Source of the DNA: Candidatus Uhrbacteria bacterium
Lineage (GTDB): Bacteria; Patescibacteriota; Patescibacteriia; UBA9934; GWF2-40-263
Direction: 5' to 3'
Assembly: GCA_016208545.1 (NCBI GenBank)
Contig: JACQXU010000014.1
Span: 1 to 9,364 of the forward strand
DNA: 9,364 nucleotides
Below are positions 1-6,232 of this stretch, piece after piece. The position numbers and the translations under genes are program-made. Positions within the stretch are counted from its first letter, which is position 1, and the number at the start of each line of letters is the position of its first letter. The notes beneath the pieces were generated by a model. That model was not told where the DNA came from. It saw only the letters and a program-made list of their open reading frames with translations, and did not search any database.

Positions 1-32
1 AGAATTGGAAAATCCAGTAAAATAACGATTGT

Positions 33-1109
33 ATGGGTGAAACAAGAGCTGGAATACAGCGGGGATATACTCAACACAGAGAAGTTCCTGAAGAAGCGCA
101 TGAAACGGCTCCAAAAACCGTTGAAATTAAGGTTGGAGCAGAACTTACGGATTCAAACGGAAACAAGTATGAGATTTTGGAAAAATTAGGGCAAGGAGGA
201 TTGGGGAGTGTGTTCAAAGTAAAAGACAAACGTTTGGACCAGGTCCGCGCGCTCAAGGTTCTCAACACAAAAGAAAGAGCTGAATCGAATTCTGTAAAGC
301 GTTTCAAAAGAGAAATTCATCTTCTTGGACAAATGAACAATCCATTTATTTTGACAGCCTACGACGTTGCCGAGTTTGAAGTTGAAGGTGAAAAAGTGAT
401 TGGACTAATTACAGATTATGTGAAAGGCGATAGTCTTGCGAAAAACATAAAAGAAAGAGGTAGGATTTTTCCAAATCGAGCAGTGAGTTTTGCGTCAGAA
501 ATTGCAATTGCTCTTGGTTCTTTGGAAGAGGCAAATGTTGTCCATCGCGACATTAAACCAGACAATGTTTTGATTAAAAAACTTTCTGATGGAACAGAAA
601 TGGCGCTTCTCGCGGATTTTGGAGTTGCGGCTTTAACTGAAGAAGCGCGAGTTGATGTGTTTAGAAATGCGCCAGAAGACGCAAATGTTGAATGGGCCGA
701 AGCGATTACGCAAAAAGGAAACGTTGTTGGGACGCTTCAATATATGGCGCCGGAACAATTCAAACGCAACACACCAGATCATCGTTCTGATCTTTACTCT
801 TTTGGAATGACGCTTTATGCGATGGCAACTGGAACGCGGCCGTTCAACGCAAAATCCATGTCTGATATAATTATTTCAGCTCAAATGGATATTCCGCCTA
901 GTTTCAAAGAACGCGGAGTTGAAGATGTTCCAGAGTGGTTTGAAGATATAGTTATGAAACTTCTTGAAAAAAAACCGAATGATCGTTTTCAGACAGCCGC
1001 AGAAGTTTATCGAGCACTGCGCGAAGGTGTTGAAAAAGATTATCCAGAAATGTTAAATGAAATTCCATTTATCTGGAATGTTTTTCCCAACCCAAAACCT
1101 AAAACCTAA
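33..1109 (+). CDS. Soluble Ser/Thr protein kinase (Hanks type)
   Basis: A 358-residue protein predicted to transfer phosphate from ATP to Ser/Thr of partner proteins. The whole catalytic core is visible: glycine loop GQGGLGSV (53-60), ATP lysine in ALKVL (K75), helix-C glutamate (E94), catalytic loop HRDIKPDN (171-178), DFG (195-197), APE (239-241) and the structural Asp in RSDLYSFG (D253). The activation segment, about 46 residues, is long for the family. A polar N-terminal extension of about 40 residues precedes the kinase fold. There is no transmembrane segment, PASTA or other sensor domain, so it is probably cytoplasmic. An in-frame TAA at 18-20 limits the start to the ATG at 33. No SD sequence is seen, but TAAAAT (18-23) could be a -10 box giving a nearly leaderless mRNA. 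The C-terminus (NPKPKT) is encoded by a short tandem repeat. The next gene starts 11 bases downstream, so the two are probably co-transcribed. The substrate is unknown. Confidence 0.93.
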   Translation: MGETRAGIQRGYTQHREVPEEAHETAPKTVEIKVGAELTDSNGNKYEILEKLGQGGLGSVFKVKDKRLDQVRALKVLNTKERAESNSVKRFKREIHLLGQMNNPFILTAYDVAEFEVEGEKVIGLITDYVKGDSLAKNIKERGRIFPNRAVSFASEIAIALGSLEEANVVHRDIKPDNVLIKKLSDGTEMALLADFGVAALTEEARVDVFRNAPEDANVEWAEAITQKGNVVGTLQYMAPEQFKRNTPDHRSDLYSFGMTLYAMATGTRPFNAKSMSDIIISAQMDIPPSFKERGVEDVPEWFEDIVMKLLEKKPNDRFQTAAEVYRALREGVEKDYPEMLNEIPFIWNVFPNPKPKT

Positions 1110-1114
1110 AACCT
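1086..1114 (+). repeat. Short tandem repeat, CCTAAAA units over a stop codon
   Basis: A run of AAAACCT units (about three, preceded by CCCAACCC) that spans the last codons and the TAA stop of the kinase gene. A related sequence in the opposite orientation lies at 9131-9153, just after another stop codon. It is telomere-like in pattern only, being short, internal and imperfect. Confidence 0.6.
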
Positions 1115-1120
1115 TTTCCT

Positions 1121-1801
1121 ATGTCCCACCCACATCAATCTTTACTCGACGAATTGGCTTTCGCGATTAAGCATTTCGTTCCAACTCTTCCAAAAGAGAC
1201 TAAACAAGAAGCGCAAACAATTCTTGGACGTCTGCAAGACGATCGAAACGCAGATGAAATAACGATTCAACAAGCGTTTCACGATATTGGCATTAAAGAA
1301 TATCCATATCGCCGAGCGTATATTGAATTGACTCATGGTATGGCTGAAGATGAAATGAACGCGCTTGTGCTTGAACACGTTGAACCAAATGTTCGAGCGA
1401 TTATCAAACCACATCTTGATTCAGGAGTGTCCCTCGATGAACTGTTTGACAGTAAGGTTTTTGAAAATAAACTCACGCCAGAACAAAGATACCAAGTTGA
1501 AGATGGAATTTTGGTTGCTCGAAGCAAACTCGCAGATGATTTAAAAGATCGAGTTAGCCAAGAAAGTAAAAAATATGCGGAACTTGTTGAAAAGTGGAAG
1601 GAACAGGCGCGGCAGATTGAAAAAGCGATAATGGAGCTTGAGGCACTCGCAAGCGAAGGCAATGAAGATCAGCGTCGCGAAATTCAAGACAAAGCTCTGG
1701 GTTTTAGAGAAGGATTTTTGATTTCAGAACGCGATCCTGAACTTTCTGAAGTTAAAAAAGAGATTGAGTATTGGCAAGAAACGTTCCATCCAACGGAATA
1801 G
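1121..1801 (+). CDS. Hypothetical protein with C-terminal coiled coil
   Basis: A 226-residue protein that I do not recognise. The ATG at 1121 is the first in frame after the kinase stop. No SD precedes it (upstream bases are ACCTTTTCCT). The protein is acidic, mostly helical and has no signal peptide or membrane segment. Residues 1-120 look globular, with Tyr/Arg-rich helices around residues 60-75. From about 128 to 190 there is a charged heptad-like stretch rich in Lys, Glu and Ala (around SKLADDLKDRVSQESKKYAE), typical of a coiled coil. A polar tail follows. It sits 11 bases behind the kinase gene and is probably co-expressed with it, which makes it a candidate partner or substrate; that is inference from position only. 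Base and codon use match the neighbours. The reading frame is long and intact, so I am confident that it is a real gene but not of its role. Confidence 0.8.
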   Translation: MSHPHQSLLDELAFAIKHFVPTLPKETKQEAQTILGRLQDDRNADEITIQQAFHDIGIKEYPYRRAYIELTHGMAEDEMNALVLEHVEPNVRAIIKPHLDSGVSLDELFDSKVFENKLTPEQRYQVEDGILVARSKLADDLKDRVSQESKKYAELVEKWKEQARQIEKAIMELEALASEGNEDQRREIQDKALGFREGFLISERDPELSEVKKEIEYWQETFHPTE

Positions 1802-1830
1802 TTGCCACGGAATCGCCACTTGTTTTTAAT
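1802..1830 (+). promoter_or_regulatory. Candidate sigma-70 promoter for the MBL-fold gene
   Basis: TTGCCA (1802-1807), a 17-base spacer and TTTAAT (1825-1830), each hexamer 5/6 to consensus, beginning right after the preceding stop codon. The start site would be near 1837, about 20 bases before the ATG at 1858. An overlapping alternative is TTGTTT (1820-1825), 17 bases, then the TG-extended TACCAT (1843-1848), which would give an almost leaderless mRNA. The region is T-rich, so either match could be fortuitous. Confidence 0.45.
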
Positions 1831-1857
1831 TACTTTTTTTGCTACCATTCTCCCGCT

Positions 1858-2511
1858 ATGCAGATTTCTTGGCTCGGACTTTCGTCTTTTGAAATCACAA
1901 CCAAAACAACAAACGGCGAAGTCGTGCTTGTAACTGATCCGTACGACAATCAAACCGGTCTTAGATTTCCGCGAACGATTGAAGGCAATGTTGTAATGAT
2001 CACACACGACGAAATGGATGCGAACAACATCGAAGCTGTTACAGGTTCTCCGTACATTATTCGAACTCCGGGAGAATTTGAAGTCCGCGGAGTTTTTGTG
2101 TTTGGAATTCCAGCTCCGCTCAAGCGAGAACAAAAAAAAGGAATCTCGATTGAGAATATTCTTTACAGAATTGAATCTGAAGGAATTCATTTAGCGCATT
2201 TGGGAGCGATTGACCGCGAGCTCACTGATGAAGAACTAAAACGTCTTCAAAACATAGATATTTTGATGGTGCCGGTTGGCGGAGGTGGAGTTTTGTCGCC
2301 TTCAGACGCGGCTGAAGTTATCAGACAGATTGAGCCGCGCGTAATAATTCCAATGACACATTCCATTCCAAATCTCAAAGCAAAATACGAATCAGTTGAT
2401 GCATTTTGCAAAGCAATGGGAACGTGTCGGCGCGAGCATATGAATAAATTTAAGATAACCAGAAAAGATTTGCCGGAGGAAGATATGTTAATAGTTACGC
2501 TTGAACGATGA
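1858..2511 (+). CDS. MBL-fold protein (UlaG/COG2220-like), metal site degenerate
   Basis: A 217-residue protein with the layout of the UlaG-like metallo-beta-lactamase hydrolases: opening strand MQISWLG, DPY (28-30), motif-2 region ITHDEMDANN (48-57), PGEFEVRGV (71-79), HLGAIDRELTDEEL (114-127), PVGG (139-142) and IPMTHSIP (164-171). In active relatives these positions read roughly WLGHS, HDHxDHNN, HLGDL and IPMHY. Here Leu8, Glu52, Ala55, Ala117 and Thr167 replace the expected His, His, His, Asp and His. Only His50, Asp54 and His114 remain. The fold is therefore supported but two-metal hydrolysis is doubtful. The ATG at 1858 is chosen because it begins the canonical first strand; an upstream start at 1771 would overlap the preceding gene. 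It probably has its own promoter. Its stop overlaps the next start as ATGA, implying translational coupling. The role is unknown: a pseudoenzyme, or an enzyme with an altered site. Confidence 0.85.
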   Translation: MQISWLGLSSFEITTKTTNGEVVLVTDPYDNQTGLRFPRTIEGNVVMITHDEMDANNIEAVTGSPYIIRTPGEFEVRGVFVFGIPAPLKREQKKGISIENILYRIESEGIHLAHLGAIDRELTDEELKRLQNIDILMVPVGGGGVLSPSDAAEVIRQIEPRVIIPMTHSIPNLKAKYESVDAFCKAMGTCRREHMNKFKITRKDLPEEDMLIVTLER

Positions 2512-2864
2512 TTATGAAAAGCAATCGGCCGGCCGCGTACATTTTATGCGTCGGAGTGACGATCGCCCTCGTCGTTTTTGGATGGTTTTGGACAACGCGC
2601 GTGACGTTTGTTAAAAACGTTTCAAGCGCGAAAAAAGAATTTTCTGGTTCGATTCTCTCCGCGAAAGAAGAAATTGCCGAGACAAAAAAGTTAAAACAAA
2701 ACGCAGAAGATAAATGGCAGAAAGCAGAAACCGCGGCAGATGCAATAACGAACTTTGTAGAAAAAAAAGAAACTGTGTCAAAATCTCTGATTGAGAATCT
2801 CAAACAACGAATTGAAGTTGAAAATTATGAGCAAGAAGGAACCAAAAAAACCGCAATCGAGTGA
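2508..2864 (+). CDS. Small membrane-anchored coiled-coil protein
   Basis: A 118-residue protein not assignable to a named family. After a short basic N-terminus (MIMKSNRP) a single hydrophobic segment spans about residues 9-29 (AAYILCVGVTIALVVFGWFW). A charged helical stretch, about 35-105, follows and is rich in Lys, Glu and Ala, typical of a coiled coil. The expected topology is one membrane anchor with the coiled coil outside or in the cytoplasm; the sequence does not settle which. The start codon overlaps the stop of the MBL-fold gene (ATGA, 2508-2511), and ATG 2514 is an alternative start. The 3' end overlaps the likely gyrA start by 38 bases in another frame, so translation of this gene passes through the gyrA start region. 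Such small anchored coiled-coil proteins resemble septum- or envelope-associated proteins, but that is only an analogy. Confidence 0.72.
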   Translation: MIMKSNRPAAYILCVGVTIALVVFGWFWTTRVTFVKNVSSAKKEFSGSILSAKEEIAETKKLKQNAEDKWQKAETAADAITNFVEKKETVSKSLIENLKQRIEVENYEQEGTKKTAIE

Positions 2865-5325
2865 AGATGAAAAATCTAGCGTTTCTGGCGGCAACGTAAT
2901 CGAACAGAGTCTTGTCGAAGAAATGCAGGGCTCGTATTTGGATTACGCAATGTCAGTAATTGTCGGACGCGCGCTTCCTGACATCCGAGACGGACTCAAA
3001 CCTGTTCATCGCCGTATTTTGTATTCAATGTGGCAAACAGGTTTGCGATCTGGCGCGAAATTCAAAAAGTGTGCCACAGTTGTTGGAGACGTTCTTGGAA
3101 AATATCATCCTCACGGAGATTCGGCTGTTTACGATTCTCTTGTTCGCATGGCACAAGATTTTTCTTTGCGCTATCCGCTTATTCACGGTCAGGGCAATTT
3201 TGGGAGTGTAGATGGGGATCCGGCTGCCGCATATCGTTACACAGAAGCAAAACTAAAACAGATTTCCGAAGAACTGCTTGCGGACATTGAAAAGGGAACA
3301 GTAGATTTCATGCCAAACTTCGACGGCACTCACAAAGAGCCGAAAGTGATGCCGGCAAAACTTCCAAACTTGTTTATCAATGGAACACTTGGAATTGCTG
3401 TTGGAATGGCATCAAACATCCCGCCTCATAATCTAAATGAAACGTGTGAAGCTGTTCTTCATCTCATTAAAGACAGAAATGCAAGTGTTGATGATCTGTC
3501 GGAGATTATTAAAGGTCCTGATTTTCCAACCGGCGGAATTGTGTACAATTCAAATGACATCAAACAGGCATTTTCAACAGGAAAAGGCGGAGTTGTTGTG
3601 CGCGCAAAAACAGAAATCATTGAAAATAGCAAAGGAGATTTTTCAATTATCGTGACGGAAATTCCGTATCAAGTTAACAAAGCGAATTTGATTATAAAAA
3701 TTGCGGAACTTGTGCATGAAAAAAAGATTGAAGGCATTCGCGACTTGCGAGACGAATCGTCAAAAGACGGCTTACGAATAGTGATAGAACTGAAAAAAGA
3801 TGCTTATCCGAAAAAAGTTCTTAATCGTTTATTTCAAACAACACAACTTCAGGAAACTTTTCATTACAACATGCTTGCGCTTATTGATGGAATTCAACCT
3901 CGCGTTTTGAATTTGAAAATGATTCTTGAAGAATACATAAAGCATCGTCGCGAAGTTGTGCGACGCAGAACTGAATTTGATTTGGCTCGCGCGAAAGAGA
4001 GAGCACATATTTTGGAAGGTTTGAGAATCGCGATTTTGAAGATTGATCAAATAATCGAAACCATCAAAAAATCCAAAGACAAAGATGAAGCGCGAGAAAA
4101 TCTCATAAAGAAATTTAAACTTTCTGAATTTCAATCAATTGCAATTTTGGAAATGCGTTTGCAACAACTTGCAAACCTCGAGCGATTGAAAGTTGAACAA
4201 GAGTACAAAGAAAAGATAGCGCTCATTGAAGAACTTGAATCAATTTTGGCGTCAGAAAAGAAAATGCTTGGCGTAATTGCAAAAGAAGTTGAGGAAATGA
4301 AAGCTAAATACGGCGACGAGCGCAGAACAGAAGTTGTGAAACACGGCGTTAAAGAATTTTCAATTGAAGATGTTGTGCCAGACAATGCAACGGTTGTAAT
4401 GATTACACGCGCCGGATACATCAAACGCTTGCCGCCAGACACATTCAAAACACAAAAGCGCGGAGGAAAAGGCGTTGCAGGTCTTACAACAAAAGAAGAA
4501 GATGTTGTTGAACAAGTGTTCACGACAACAACTCATAAAGAATTATTGTTTTTCACAACTCGCGGAAGAGTGTTTCGTTTGAAAGCGTACGATGTCCCAG
4601 AGGCTTCGAGAATTGCAAAAGGCCAGGCGCTTGTGAATTTTTTACAACTTGCTCCGGGCGAAAGTGTTTCAGCGACATACGCGACAGACGATATTGAAAA
4701 AGCAAAATTTTTACTCATGGTGACAAACAAAGGAACAATCAAAAAAACCGAAATGAGCGATTTTGAAAATATCCGTCATTCAGGATTGATCGCACTCAAA
4801 TTAAAAGATGGAGATAATTTGCAATGGGTTCATCCAACAACAGGGAACGACGAAGTGATGCTTGTCACAAAACAAGGACAAGCGATTCGATTTTCCGAAA
4901 AAAATGTTCGCGCAATGGGGAGAACAGCTTCTGGTGTGCGTGGAATTCGCCTCAAAGGCCAGGATCACATTGTTGGAATGGGTGTGATTCCTTCGGGTAC
5001 TGCAAAAAAAATAGGCGTTCTCGAACTTTTGGTTCTAATGTCAAACGGTTACGGCAAACGGACAGATCTAACTGAATATAAAGTTCAGGGCCGCGGCGGA
5101 TCTGGAATTAAAACAGCAAACATCACAAAGAAAACAGGAGTAATTGTTTCAGCGCACATTGTTGGAACGAAAGACGAGCGTGATTTGTTTGTTGTGTCTT
5201 CAGCAGGACAAGTTGTTCGCTCGGAGCTTTCTTCAGTGTCTTCACTTGGCCGCGCAACACAAGGAGTTCGCGTAATGCGATTCAAAAAAGAAGACGACAC
5301 AGTCGCAAGTGTAACGCTTATCTAG
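2827..5325 (+). CDS. gyrA: DNA gyrase subunit A
   Basis: An 832-residue GyrA, the DNA-breaking and rejoining subunit of the GyrA2GyrB2 gyrase that introduces negative supercoils. The breakage-reunion domain starts near residue 25 (EQSLVEEMQGSYLDYAMSVI). The catalytic Tyr is Y138 in AAYRYTE, preceded by R137. The quinolone-resistance region reads HPHGDSAVYD with Ser99 and Asp103 (E. coli S83, D87) in the sensitive-type state. A long coiled-coil arm follows (about 365-500). The C-terminal beta-pinwheel has six repeats. The GyrA box QKRGGKG at 543-549 separates it from ParC. It is a normal length for the family (about 820-875). I prefer the ATG at 2827 (MSKKEPKK) to the upstream in-frame TTG at 2791. 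The start lies inside the preceding gene, with no clear SD, so translation is probably coupled. No gyrB is in the window. Confidence 0.97.
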   Translation: MSKKEPKKPQSSEDEKSSVSGGNVIEQSLVEEMQGSYLDYAMSVIVGRALPDIRDGLKPVHRRILYSMWQTGLRSGAKFKKCATVVGDVLGKYHPHGDSAVYDSLVRMAQDFSLRYPLIHGQGNFGSVDGDPAAAYRYTEAKLKQISEELLADIEKGTVDFMPNFDGTHKEPKVMPAKLPNLFINGTLGIAVGMASNIPPHNLNETCEAVLHLIKDRNASVDDLSEIIKGPDFPTGGIVYNSNDIKQAFSTGKGGVVVRAKTEIIENSKGDFSIIVTEIPYQVNKANLIIKIAELVHEKKIEGIRDLRDESSKDGLRIVIELKKDAYPKKVLNRLFQTTQLQETFHYNMLALIDGIQPRVLNLKMILEEYIKHRREVVRRRTEFDLARAKERAHILEGLRIAILKIDQIIETIKKSKDKDEARENLIKKFKLSEFQSIAILEMRLQQLANLERLKVEQEYKEKIALIEELESILASEKKMLGVIAKEVEEMKAKYGDERRTEVVKHGVKEFSIEDVVPDNATVVMITRAGYIKRLPPDTFKTQKRGGKGVAGLTTKEEDVVEQVFTTTTHKELLFFTTRGRVFRLKAYDVPEASRIAKGQALVNFLQLAPGESVSATYATDDIEKAKFLLMVTNKGTIKKTEMSDFENIRHSGLIALKLKDGDNLQWVHPTTGNDEVMLVTKQGQAIRFSEKNVRAMGRTASGVRGIRLKGQDHIVGMGVIPSGTAKKIGVLELLVLMSNGYGKRTDLTEYKVQGRGGSGIKTANITKKTGVIVSAHIVGTKDERDLFVVSSAGQVVRSELSSVSSLGRATQGVRVMRFKKEDDTVASVTLI

Positions 5326-5327
5326 TC

Positions 5328-5356
5328 TTGACCGTCGGATCTTTTAGTGTTAATAA
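5328..5356 (+). promoter_or_regulatory. Candidate promoter for rpmF-nusB-rnc
   Basis: TTGACC (5328-5333, 5/6), a 17-base spacer, then TAATAA (5351-5356, weak -10). It starts just after the gyrA stop codon. A transcript from here would start near 5363 and carry the entire 5395-5520 hairpin before rpmF. No intrinsic terminator is visible after gyrA, so read-through from gyrA is also possible. Confidence 0.4.
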
Positions 5357-5394
5357 ATGTGATGACTGTAGTTCTACTTTAATTCTTATCTCAA

Positions 5395-5520
5395 AGACCT
5401 TTGCAAAACTCGATGATATTTCGTTGAACGGGGAAGCCAGCCTCCGAGACGTAGCGATAGCTACGTTGAGGTGGTGGCGGGGTCCCGTGAAACGAAAGAT
5501 CGCGAGTTTTGCGGAGGTCT
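5395..5520 (+). promoter_or_regulatory. Long palindromic hairpin leader of rpmF that buries its SD
   Basis: A 126-base rod-like palindrome. The outer helix pairs 5395-5412 with 5503-5520: 18 continuous pairs, two of them G-U. A small internal loop follows. Then 5419-5425 pairs with 5491-5497, with GA facing GA (a possible tandem sheared G-A), and 5428-5433 pairs with 5483-5488. The middle is imperfectly paired (GCCA/TGGC and GCCTC/GAGGT). The tip is a perfect 7-bp hairpin, 5449-5455 with 5460-5466, loop GATA. The rpmF SD GGAGG (5513-5517) lies wholly in the outer 3' strand, 10 bases before the ATG. The ends resemble those of the rlmN insert at 7807-7969, so this may be a co-opted palindromic element rather than a classical riboswitch. 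No U-run follows, so it is not an intrinsic terminator. It lacks the SRP GGAAG loop and RNase P and tmRNA signatures. Confidence 0.75.
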
Positions 5521-5527
5521 ATAAACT

Positions 5528-5695
5528 ATGCCAGTCCCAGCTCACCGCAGATCCACTACCCGTGGTCGCAATCGCCGTTCACACGACGCACTGAAAACAA
5601 AATCAATCGGTGTTTGCAAATCTTGCAACGCGCCAGTTATGCCACATCGCGCTTGTCCAACTTGCGGATCATACAAAAACCGAAGTGTGAAATAA
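5528..5695 (+). CDS. rpmF: 50S ribosomal protein bL32
   Basis: A 55-residue protein of the large ribosomal subunit. It begins MPVPAHRRSTTRGRNRRSHD, the usual bL32 opening, and has a complete zinc-ribbon cysteine set CxxC...CxxC (C30, C33, C43, C46), ending YKNRSVK. The length is typical for the family. The ATG at 5528 is preceded by the strong SD GGAGG (5513-5517), the best ribosome-binding site in the window, yet that SD is locked in the outer helix of the hairpin at 5395-5520. Translation therefore probably depends on that helix opening, for example through a ribosome entering from upstream, a protein or RNA binding, or folding during transcription. nusB starts 26 bases after the stop. The recognition is secure because both the N-terminal signature and the four cysteines are present. 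Confidence 0.95.
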   Translation: MPVPAHRRSTTRGRNRRSHDALKTKSIGVCKSCNAPVMPHRACPTCGSYKNRSVK

Positions 5696-5721
5696 ATCTC
5701 AAAACGTTTCTTCGTTCTTTT

Positions 5722-6189
5722 ATGTCCAATCGTCACCTTTCACGCACCATCGCAATGCAGTCACTTTATCAGTGGGATTTTTTGGGGATGCCTGAAGGAA
5801 AACTTGATGAAACTATTACTTTCAATCGCCACGAGTTTGCTCCAAAGTTTGATGATGAAAAGTTTGTTGAAGAATTGGTGAAAGGAGTTGTAGAACATCG
5901 AGCGGAAATTGACGAATTTATTGTTCACTTTGCCCCTGACTGGCCGTTTGATTCACTTTCAATTATTGATCGCAATATTTTACGACTGGGAGTTTACGAA
6001 CTCAAGTTTTCTGATAAAATTCCAGCCAAAGTCGCAATCAACGAAGCGATTGAACTTGCCAAAGGTTTCGGCGGGCCATCGTCCGGAAAATTTGTAAATG
6101 GAGTGCTTGGCGCTGTTTACAAAGATATGCTTGCAAAAGGGGAAGTGAAGGAAGTTGATAAGGAGCCTAATAAAGTCTTGGAGTCGTGA
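5722..6189 (+). CDS. nusB: Transcription antitermination factor NusB
   Basis: A 155-residue NusB, an all-helical RNA-binding protein that with NusE (S10) binds boxA of nascent rRNA and supports antitermination and rRNA processing. Family features are visible: the N-terminal SRTIAMQSLYQWDF (7-20) and the C-terminal core with SIIDRNILRLGVYEL, IPAKVAINEAIELAKGFG and SGKFVNGVLGAV. The length fits the family (about 130-160). The ATG at 5722 (MSNRHLSR) is chosen because it begins the conserved helix; the frame stays open upstream only across rpmF in another frame. No SD is visible (upstream TTCGTTCTTTT). The last residues (KVLES) and the stop are encoded by a short direct repeat (6173-6203), so the extreme C-terminus looks recently altered. 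Its position between rpmF and rnc fits a shared rRNA/ribosome maturation operon. Confidence 0.95.
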   Translation: MSNRHLSRTIAMQSLYQWDFLGMPEGKLDETITFNRHEFAPKFDDEKFVEELVKGVVEHRAEIDEFIVHFAPDWPFDSLSIIDRNILRLGVYELKFSDKIPAKVAINEAIELAKGFGGPSSGKFVNGVLGAVYKDMLAKGEVKEVDKEPNKVLES

Positions 6190-6222
6190 AGTCTTGGAGT
6201 CGTTAATTAATACTCCACGACT
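6173..6222 (+). repeat. Direct repeat plus hairpin at the nusB-rnc junction
   Basis: AAGTCTTGGAGTCGT occurs twice in near tandem, at 6173-6187 and 6189-6203, across the nusB stop codon. The second copy also pairs with a downstream inverted copy: 6190-6200 (AGTCTTGGAGT) with 6212-6222 (ACTCCACGACT), 10 of 11 positions paired, around an 11-base A/T-rich loop that contains TTAATTAA. The hairpin ends 10 bases before the rnc ATG. There is no U-run, so it is not a standard terminator. It could be a processing site, a translation-control hairpin or only repeat expansion. Confidence 0.65.
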
Positions 6223-6232
6223 ATTTCAAATT

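Noticed and set aside
1086..1114. True telomere or linear-replicon end
   Set aside because: The repeats are short, imperfect, internal and flanked by genes on both sides.
1771..1857. Upstream start for the MBL-fold gene giving 29 extra residues
   Set aside because: It would overlap the previous gene, and the canonical first strand begins at the ATG at 1858; the extra segment has no family similarity.
2827..5325. ParC (topoisomerase IV) instead of GyrA
   Set aside because: A clear GyrA box QKRGGKG and a six-repeat C-terminal domain support GyrA.
5395..5520. SRP RNA, 6S RNA, RNase P RNA or tmRNA gene
   Set aside because: The size and rod shape suggested a known RNA, but the SRP GGAAG/AGCAG loop, the RNase P GAGGAAAGTCCG core, the tmRNA TTCGAC and tag frame, and a 6S-type large central bubble are not seen. 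Base pairing into the rpmF SD and similarity to the rlmN insert fit a leader or element better.
5395..5520. Intrinsic terminator before rpmF
   Set aside because: No T-run follows the hairpin; the next bases are ATAAACT and then the start codon.
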